Assembly (NCBI GenBank): GCA_002432545.1 | Contig: DJFR01000023.1 | Span: forward strand, 37,359 to 43,255 | From: Flammeovirgaceae bacterium UBA5867 | GTDB lineage: Bacteria > Bacteroidota > Bacteroidia > Cytophagales > Cyclobacteriaceae | Direction: 5' to 3' | Length of the DNA: 5,897 nt | In this document: piece by piece, positions 1 through 5,072 of the stretch | Position numbering within the stretch: position 1 is the stretch's first letter | Layout: every line of letters starts with the position of its first letter | The notes under the pieces: model-generated | Databases searched by the model: none | Seen by the model: only the letters and a program-made list of their open reading frames with translations | Told to the model about the DNA's origin: nothing | Made by a program: the position numbers and the translations under genes

Positions 1-743
1 ACTTTTTGTATTTCAGCAACTACAATAGCAATTGGTAAAATGGCTCCGGGGTGCGGCTTTACAATCACTGCGTTACCCGTAATAAGACTTCCATATATAC
101 CGGTAACGGAATTCCACGTGGGGAATGTTGAACACCCTATAACAACCGATATACCTTTGGGTACTGCACGCCACTCTTTGTTTAACTGTATATTGAATTT
201 ACCCATGGGCTTGTCCCAAACCGTTTTGGATGGGAAGCGCTGTAACTCTTCATAGCCAGCTGCTATAGCTTCGAGCGCACGATCGGCAGCATGCGGACCA
301 GACGCCTGAAAGGCCATCATATATCCTTGCCCGGTAGTATGCATGGTTGCATACGCTATTTCGAAGAACCGTTTTTTTACGCGCTCCAATGATTCGGTTA
401 ATATACCGGCACGATCATCTACAGAAACTTTTCTCCATACATGAAATGCTTTCTTCGCAGTATCAACCAACGTCTGCACGCTATAGGCGGGATACTGGAT
501 CTTCAATGTTTCCTGCAGGTATGGCGATTCTTCTTCTCCAATCCATGCTTCGGCTGCTGGTTGTTTTAGCTCTTCGAACTTTTTTCCGAGAGCAGCCTTG
601 AATTTGGCTTGCGCATCGGCATCGGCTGTTTCACCATATATAGCAGGAGCGGGATGTTCAGGATAATATGCAAAAAAAGTTCTGTCGTGTAGTGCTTTTA
701 CGGCATTGCTTATCGTTGCCTTATGTTTTTCAAAGAGGGTCAT
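1..743 (-). CDS. paaN: PaaN-type phenylacetate-degradation aldehyde dehydrogenase, N-terminal part (cut by window edge)
   Basis: This frame starts at an ATG (741-743) and stays open to the left edge, giving 247 residues of a family usually about 550 long. I read it as the ALDH-only PaaN form, a cytoplasmic NAD(P)-dependent enzyme. In the aerobic CoA-dependent phenylacetate pathway it is thought to oxidise the semialdehyde formed by oxepin-CoA ring opening to 3-oxo-5,6-dehydrosuberyl-CoA. Visible family marks are FFAYYPEHP (residues 23-31), IYGETA (35-40), GEEESPY (69-75), MHTTGQGYMMAFQASGPHA (134-152), and the Rossmann-type stretch VIGCSTFPTWN (201-211) followed by TGNAVIVKPHPGAILP (222-237). 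The catalytic Cys and Glu would lie beyond the edge. Only 24 nt separate it from the upstream DUF4197 gene, so the two may be co-transcribed. There is no Shine-Dalgarno sequence before the ATG. No other paa gene is visible, so pathway membership rests on family resemblance. A broader aldehyde dehydrogenase role is the alternative. Confidence 0.87.
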   Translation of the reverse strand, partial: MTLFEKHKATISNAVKALHDRTFFAYYPEHPAPAIYGETADADAQAKFKAALGKKFEELKQPAAEAWIGEEESPYLQETLKIQYPAYSVQTLVDTAKKAFHVWRKVSVDDRAGILTESLERVKKRFFEIAYATMHTTGQGYMMAFQASGPHAADRALEAIAAGYEELQRFPSKTVWDKPMGKFNIQLNKEWRAVPKGISVVIGCSTFPTWNSVTGIYGSLITGNAVIVKPHPGAILPIAIVVAEIQK

Positions 744-767
744 ATATCTGGTTGTTTAGTAGTTTAT

Positions 768-1490
768 TTATTGCTTGCTGCCAAAAACTCTTTTTAATAA
801 TTCGGTTGTGCGCGCCACGGGATCTTCACGTATCTTCTTCTCTTCATCGGCTATCAATAAAAATAATCCGTCCATTGCTTTTGTCGTTGCATAGTCATTC
901 AGGTCAGGATTAACTTTTTCAACAAACGGAATGCGGTTATACTGTGTTACCAGGTCGCTATAGTATTTGGTTGCATTAACTTTACTCAGCGAACTCGCAA
1001 TAACCGGCTGGAATTTTTCGCGCAGCTGTGCAGATGTAGTGCGCTTCAGATATTCCGTTGCTGCATTATCGGTGCCGCGCAAAATGCTCCATGCATCCTG
1101 AATCGTCATTTGCCGGATGGCATTAACAAATATAGGCTTGGCTTCTTTGGCAGCATCTTCTGCGCCCCGATTCAAGGTAAGTATAAATTTATCTACTTCA
1201 CTTCCCAAACCAATTTGTCGCAATTTATCTTCCACTTTTTTTACGTCCGGAGGAAATGGAATTTTGATCTTCGGATTTTTGAAGTAGCCATCCAGTTGCG
1301 AAGCCATGTCTGATCCGTTGGATATACCTTTTACCAGTGCCTCCTTCAAACCTTCGCCTACTTCGGCAGTTGTTAATGGTTTTTCTGTGTTAAGTGCTTT
1401 GTTCACTTCGCTCATGGTCTGGTTAAGCTGAGCGGTCGTACAGGCGCTAAATACCAGCGCTGTCAGAATTGCAAATGTCGATCGTTTCAT
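768..1490 (-). CDS. DUF4197 family lipoprotein
   Basis: A complete 240-residue protein. Residues 1-17 look like a lipoprotein signal: a KR-containing N-terminus, a hydrophobic run, then FSAC with the candidate lipidated Cys at 17. Phe at the -3 position is a suboptimal lipobox residue. The rest (about 38-238) matches DUF4197 nearly end to end: LTTAEVGEGLKEAL (39-52), DGYFKNPKIKIPFP (67-80), GLGSEVDKFILTLNRGAEDA (94-113), AKPIFVNAIRQMTIQDAWSI (117-136), ATEYLKRTTSAQL (144-156), KYYSDLV (175-181), and the end segment DGLFLLIADEEKKIREDP (207-224) followed by LLKRVFGS (231-238). The family is mostly alpha-helical, found across Gram-negative bacteria, and has no established function. It probably sits in the periplasm, anchored to a membrane. 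The start is well placed because the signal begins directly after the ATG. It lies 24 nt upstream of paaN and 62 nt downstream of the hydroxy-acid oxidase gene. I assign the family firmly but no function. Confidence 0.92.
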   Translation of the reverse strand: MKRSTFAILTALVFSACTTAQLNQTMSEVNKALNTEKPLTTAEVGEGLKEALVKGISNGSDMASQLDGYFKNPKIKIPFPPDVKKVEDKLRQIGLGSEVDKFILTLNRGAEDAAKEAKPIFVNAIRQMTIQDAWSILRGTDNAATEYLKRTTSAQLREKFQPVIASSLSKVNATKYYSDLVTQYNRIPFVEKVNPDLNDYATTKAMDGLFLLIADEEKKIREDPVARTTELLKRVFGSKQ

Positions 1491-1552
1491 AAACTATTTA
1501 ATTCGCATGAAAGGTAAATAAAAGTCACTTCTGTTATGAACGTCTGGCAGTT

Positions 1553-2845
1553 TCAGGATGCGTTTTGACGGAAGGGATTTAGATTCGCTTGTAAACGATC
1601 TGCTGTTATCTCCTGAATATTTTTACAACCCGAAAGCGCCATCGTTAATTCGAAGTCGGCCATGAAATTGCGGAGAACAGTATACACGCCTTGCTCACCT
1701 GCCATGGCGAGTCCATATACATACGGCCGTCCGATGCAAACCGCTTTCGCTCCGAGTGCCAGTGCTTTGAAAACATCAGCGCCTCCACGAATGCCGCTGT
1801 CGAGCAATACCGGTATTTTATTCTGAACAACGTTGCATATTTTTGGTAATGCATCCAACGTAGCTATAGCACCATCAACCTGCCGGCCACCATGATTGGA
1901 AACAACGATGCCATCTATACCATGATCGATTGCCATGCGGGCATCGTCTGCATGAAGAATGCCTTTTAAAACGATCGGAAGTTTTGTTTGTGCCCGCAGG
2001 AATTTCAGGTCACTCCATGTAGTGCAGGGATTGGAATAGGTGGCGGTAAATTTCCGCACTGCTTTTATAGGGCGGCCAGATCGTAGTTTGCTAAAGAAAT
2101 TTCCACCCGGATAGTTATTCACCATCTTTATCAACCCTGCTATACTTTTAAAAGTTACTTTTCTTTTTACGTCCGCACCTTCGTCTGATTCGTCAAGCAT
2201 TTTTTGAAAGACAGGATCCGAAGTATACTGTGCAATTCCTTTGCCTTCCAGGAATGGTAAATAAGCAAGTTCAAGATCCCGCGTGCGCCAGCCCAGCAAT
2301 GTAGTGTCCAATGTTACAACGATAGCTCTGCAGCCACACCGCTCGGCCCGTAGCACGAAGCTTGTTACTAGCTCGTTCGATTTGCTCCAGTATAACTGAA
2401 ACCACCGCGGATTGTTTTGCATAACTGAAGCACAAGCTTCCATCGGTTTACTGGCCTGGTTGGAGAATATATAGGGTATACCCAGTTGCGCGGCAGCACG
2501 TGCTACGGCTATATCAGCATCGCGATGAGCCATTTCTAACACACCAATAGGCGAGAGTAAAAAAGGCGATGAAAGTTTTGCTCCAAATAATTCAATGGGT
2601 GTATCGCGTTCGCCAACGTTACATAGCATGCGAGGTACAATACTATAGTTTGAAAATGCAGCGCGGTTATTCCTCATGGTGTCTTCGCAACCTGCACCAC
2701 CGGCTATATATGCATATGCGTTATGACTCAGGTATCGTTTGGCGGTAGCTTCGAGGTTTGCCAGGTCAATATTAACCTTGGAGAAAATGCCGGCAAAACC
2801 ATGAAGGTATATTTCCTTTTGCCAGTCGGGAGCCGTGAGTTTCAT
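1553..2845 (-). CDS. FMN-dependent alpha-hydroxy-acid oxidizing protein, lactate 2-monooxygenase type
   Basis: A complete 430-residue TIM-barrel flavoenzyme of the glycolate oxidase/lactate oxidase superfamily. Expected FMN and substrate residues are present: Y46 in YIAGG, Q150 and Y152 in FQLYW, D180 in VVTLDTT, R187 in GWRTRD, K294 in VLKG, H318 and R321 in SNHGGR, and the FMN-phosphate loop DSGIRGGADVFKALALG (349-365) ending in IGRP. Several stretches resemble mycobacterial L-lactate 2-monooxygenase more than lactate dehydrogenases: the N-terminal EIYLHGFAGIF (11-21), SPIGV with Gly101 where oxidases usually carry Ala, and YLPFLEGKGIAQYTSDPVF (195-213). If it acts as that enzyme, it converts L-lactate and O2 to acetate, CO2 and water. 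Otherwise it would give pyruvate and H2O2. There is no signal peptide or membrane helix, so it is cytoplasmic. The linker around residues 214-278 is long and likely forms the variable loop-4 insert. It stands alone after a 201-nt gap. The fold is certain; the exact substrate is not. Confidence 0.9.
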   Translation of the reverse strand: MKLTAPDWQKEIYLHGFAGIFSKVNIDLANLEATAKRYLSHNAYAYIAGGAGCEDTMRNNRAAFSNYSIVPRMLCNVGERDTPIELFGAKLSSPFLLSPIGVLEMAHRDADIAVARAAAQLGIPYIFSNQASKPMEACASVMQNNPRWFQLYWSKSNELVTSFVLRAERCGCRAIVVTLDTTLLGWRTRDLELAYLPFLEGKGIAQYTSDPVFQKMLDESDEGADVKRKVTFKSIAGLIKMVNNYPGGNFFSKLRSGRPIKAVRKFTATYSNPCTTWSDLKFLRAQTKLPIVLKGILHADDARMAIDHGIDGIVVSNHGGRQVDGAIATLDALPKICNVVQNKIPVLLDSGIRGGADVFKALALGAKAVCIGRPYVYGLAMAGEQGVYTVLRNFMADFELTMALSGCKNIQEITADRLQANLNPFRQNAS

Positions 2846-3046
2846 GCAAGCGTGGATAAGGTGTTCTCTAAAATAACCTTTACCAGCGAATTACACTATT
2901 CATCTTTTTTGTACGTGTTCTGTGTGGCCAGTTGTACCAGGAAAAGAATTACTTTCAACAGAAAGCGATTGAAAGTTTTCTGTGAACGCAATACTTTTCC
3001 CGGCCGCAACTTGTGGCGGTTGATCTTAACCATATACCACGGTACC
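2846..3046. other. Intergenic region between the anti-sigma-like gene and the hydroxy-acid oxidase gene
   Basis: These 201 nt hold the 3' flank of the anti-sigma-like gene and the leader of the oxidase gene, all on the minus strand. It is the longest gene-free stretch in the window and the only gap large enough to hold an ordinary promoter region and leader. It contains a perfect 8-bp inverted repeat (listed separately) and no convincing coding potential. I see no hairpin with a T-run on the minus strand, so where the upstream transcript ends is not evident. Confidence 0.6.
2951..2976. repeat. Inverted repeat, 8-bp perfect arms with 10-nt spacer
   Basis: The arms ACTTTCAA (2951-2958) and TTGAAAGT (2969-2976) are perfect reverse complements around a 10-nt spacer. 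A second, offset pairing is possible between CAGAAA (2959-2964) and TTTCTG (2977-2982). It lies 71 nt past the stop of the anti-sigma-like gene and about 105 nt before the oxidase start. It could be an operator, part of a transcript-end structure, or chance. No T-tract follows on the minus strand, which argues against a classical terminator for the minus-strand genes. Confidence 0.4.
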
Positions 3047-4468
3047 TCAGAAGCGATAGATCATACCCAAACCAATGGCTGCCCGGTATGGCTTAAGTGT
3101 AAACGGTTCTTGCAGCGATTCGCTCGCCCGTATAGCATGGGTAAAGCTCGGTTGTATATAAAAGTTTGTTCGTGGATTTATAGCGAGCTCCAGCCGGTAT
3201 AGTACTTGATAGTTGAAGTAGTTTGATGAACGATTATCGTACGTATCGCTTTCACCCGCCTTCAGGAAACCTTTTTGATACTGTAGTCCGGCCCCGATCT
3301 TATGCATCAGCGTGTGTGTTTTTAGTTTGTAATAGAAACCTGCCGATACACCGGCATTGCGCATGGCGTATGAGAATTCTTTTTGTTTTATACCCGGTTT
3401 AATGATATAATCCTCGTCCTGGTTGCCTTCTATTTCTTCTACATTGCCAGCGCTATATTTATATGTTATAGTTTGATTTTGTTGGTAGTAGGACAACCCT
3501 GCGTATGCTTCGATTGTTTTTGTGAGCGGAATCTGGAAGCCTCCATCGATCGCTATTCCAACCCGGTTGGAAGAAAATATACCATCGGATTTCAGTTTGG
3601 TGATGTTGATCGCATCGTTCCTTACCGGAACAATTTTCTGATAAGCAAGCGATGGTGAAACCGTAAAGTAAACGGCCGGGTGAAATTTCTTCCTGCGTTT
3701 TTTCTTTTGTTCTTCTTCTTCTTTCTTCTCTGTCTCTTTATGCGTAGTGCTGTCGGCTTTCTTTATCTGCTCAATGGAATCTTTGTTTATAGTTTCTGAT
3801 CGGTTATTCGTTTTTATAGTTTGATCATTTGTGTTGCTGATCGATTTGGTTTGATCAAAATTGTCTTCAGTACCAAGCTCGGGCGTAGGTAAAATTTCTG
3901 TCTCACTTGCAGATGATGCATTCATATCGGTGTTCAAAACATCTCCTTCATTTACTTTGTTTGAATGGCCAGCTTGTGAATATAGGTCATCACTGTTATT
4001 CTTTTCAAGAGAGGTTGATATAGCAGCATCTTTGCTTTTGCCGGATTGATAATTATGTGTTAATGGCCGATCCGTATTTGAAGAAGGATCTGAGCGATTG
4101 GCGCGTCTATCTGATTCCTTGATCGATTCGTCAGAGCCGTTCTCCGATTTATATTCTTTCTTTTGACTCGTATCGGTTGTTGCTTCGCTTTTGTTAATGG
4201 CTTGATCTGCGAATGTATTTTTGTCAATGCCGGCAATCTCCGTTTTTGCGGGTATACTATCCGTTGTGTTAACGGTAAATATCAATAGCAGAAGTAAAGC
4301 AATAGCAGAAGCTATATCCTGCGAAAACTCAATCCACTTGCGTGCATCATAGCGCGAAGGAGAAATGATGGCGGCAATATCATCCCAGTCATCTTCCGGT
4401 TCCTCGGTATAATTGCTTAACCGGGTCTTTATATTGTTCCAGAATTTTTTTTCAGGCAAGCTTTTCAT
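3047..4468 (-). CDS. Dual membrane-spanning anti-sigma factor (Dma-like): cytoplasmic domain, one TM helix, long linker, outer-membrane beta-barrel
   Basis: A complete 473-residue protein with four parts. Residues 1-49 are cytoplasmic and carry the pattern RLSNYTEEPEDDWDDIAAII (16-35), which resembles the short N-terminal sigma-binding segment common in Bacteroidota proteins of this layout. Residues 50-66 form one transmembrane helix (AIALLLLLIFTV), with K/R residues on the N-terminal side, so the N-terminus should face the cytoplasm. Residues 67-261 are a low-complexity linker rich in Ser, Thr, Asn, Asp, Lys and Glu, ending in a charged block. Residues 262-473 alternate polar and hydrophobic residues like beta-barrel strands and end in GLGMIYRF with terminal Phe, a typical outer-membrane beta-signal. 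The gene overlaps the ECF sigma gene by 17 nt, so the two are surely coupled. From the Dma family of Bacteroides, I infer that the cytoplasmic end holds the sigma factor inactive and the barrel reports outer-membrane state. Sigma binding and membrane placement are inferred. Confidence 0.83.
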   Translation of the reverse strand: MKSLPEKKFWNNIKTRLSNYTEEPEDDWDDIAAIISPSRYDARKWIEFSQDIASAIALLLLLIFTVNTTDSIPAKTEIAGIDKNTFADQAINKSEATTDTSQKKEYKSENGSDESIKESDRRANRSDPSSNTDRPLTHNYQSGKSKDAAISTSLEKNNSDDLYSQAGHSNKVNEGDVLNTDMNASSASETEILPTPELGTEDNFDQTKSISNTNDQTIKTNNRSETINKDSIEQIKKADSTTHKETEKKEEEEQKKKRRKKFHPAVYFTVSPSLAYQKIVPVRNDAINITKLKSDGIFSSNRVGIAIDGGFQIPLTKTIEAYAGLSYYQQNQTITYKYSAGNVEEIEGNQDEDYIIKPGIKQKEFSYAMRNAGVSAGFYYKLKTHTLMHKIGAGLQYQKGFLKAGESDTYDNRSSNYFNYQVLYRLELAINPRTNFYIQPSFTHAIRASESLQEPFTLKPYRAAIGLGMIYRF

Positions 4469-5006
4469 AGCGCTTAATTCCGATACGATTTAATTTTTCC
4501 TTGAGCAAATATTTAGCATGGTGAAGCTGCGAACGCGATGTGCCTTCGGTTATTCCCAGCAATGTGGCGATCTCGGCATGGCTATAGCCTTCCACTTCAA
4601 ACAGGTTAAAGATGATGCGACAACCTTCGGGCAGTTCATTGATAACAGAGATCAGGAATTCATCCGACAAGTTTCCTAATATACCTTCTGTATCAATGCC
4701 TGCTATATCATAATCTGAAGAGGTATAGAGTTGGAGACTCGTCTTCTTCGATTTATGATAATGATCGATGGCTGTATGTACCGCTATAGATTTCATCCAC
4801 GACTCCAGTTTATCGGCCGTTTCAACCTGGTGTATTTTTGTAAAGATCTTGATAAATGTTTCCTGCAGCATGTCCTGCGCATCTTCGCGGTTTTTCGAGT
4901 AGCGCCTGCATAAGCCCATAAGCCGCGCCTTGAACAAATCGTACAGGATCCGTTGTGCGGAAGCATCTTTCTTTTTGCATCGTTCCAGCAAGTGTTGATA
5001 TTGCAT
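4452..5006 (-). CDS. ECF-type RNA polymerase sigma-70 factor (Das-like partner of the downstream anti-sigma)
   Basis: A complete 184-residue protein with the two-domain ECF layout and no region 1 or 3. Region 2 spans about residues 20-88, with core-binding and -10-recognition signatures in NREDAQDMLQETFIKIF (39-55) and LESWMKSIAVHTAIDHYHKS (67-86). Region 4 spans about 118-172: LPEGCRIIFNLFEVEGYSHA (125-144), then the helix-turn-helix IATLLGITEGTSRSQLHHAK (146-165) that reads the -35 element. It is cytoplasmic and would direct RNA polymerase to its own regulon. Its last 17 nt overlap the start of the Dma-like gene, the usual arrangement for a sigma factor and its anti-sigma partner, so its activity is probably held back by that protein. 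The ATG at 5006 fits the usual N-terminal length of the family. No Shine-Dalgarno sequence precedes it, but a strong stem-loop ends 10 nt upstream. Its target promoters cannot be read from this window. Confidence 0.95.
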   Translation of the reverse strand: MQYQHLLERCKKKDASAQRILYDLFKARLMGLCRRYSKNREDAQDMLQETFIKIFTKIHQVETADKLESWMKSIAVHTAIDHYHKSKKTSLQLYTSSDYDIAGIDTEGILGNLSDEFLISVINELPEGCRIIFNLFEVEGYSHAEIATLLGITEGTSRSQLHHAKYLLKEKLNRIGIKRYEKLA

Positions 5007-5016
5007 AAACAGGGGA

Positions 5017-5040
5017 GGTCTTCACTTTGCAGTGAAGACC
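5017..5040 (-). promoter_or_regulatory. Perfect 10-bp stem with GCAA tetraloop in the sigma-factor leader (possible terminator or 5' UTR element)
   Basis: Read on the minus strand, GGTCTTCACT and AGTGAAGACC pair perfectly around the loop GCAA. GCAA belongs to the stable GNRA tetraloop class, while the opposite strand gives TTGC, so a minus-strand RNA is the better candidate. It begins 32 nt after the stop of the Ig-repeat gene and ends 10 nt before the sigma-factor ATG. The sequence after the stem is TCCCCTGTTT, with no T-run, so a classical intrinsic terminator is doubtful. It may separate the two transcription units, or lie in the sigma leader and affect translation or RNA stability. Confidence 0.55.
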
Positions 5041-5072
5041 AGTATTGGGTCGTTTTTTAATTTTGTTTCAGA

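Noticed and set aside
1509..1516. TACCTTTC on the minus strand as a -7 box for the DUF4197 gene.
   Set aside because: One mismatch to TAnnTTTG and no TTG at the expected -33 distance.
2868..2896. Possible Bacteroidota promoter for the oxidase gene: TATTTTAG (minus strand, 2868-2875) as a TAnnTTTG-like -7 box, with GTG 18 nt upstream as a -33 box.
   Set aside because: Each box has one mismatch to a short consensus, so chance matches are likely; position is plausible but too weak to annotate.
3004..3020. Short imperfect hairpin (CCGC/GCGG arms) after the anti-sigma-like stop as a terminator.
   Set aside because: Only 4 bp of clean stem before a mismatch and no T-run follows on the minus strand.
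2723..3202. A 159-codon open frame on the plus strand across the oxidase start, the gap and the anti-sigma-like gene end.
   Set aside because: It overlaps two well-supported minus-strand genes, its product resembles no family I know, and it has mixed composition typical of an antisense shadow.
3686..3733. Purine-rich A-runs and GAA repeats in the linker codons as a programmed frameshift or phase-variation site.
   Set aside because: No in-frame slippery heptamer is present, the repeat is short and imperfect, and the frame continues cleanly into the barrel domain.
5010..5017. CCTCCCC in the sigma leader (minus strand) as a 16S anti-Shine-Dalgarno-like element.
   Set aside because: It is the wrong strand sense for a ribosome binding site and a short match that can occur by chance beside the hairpin.
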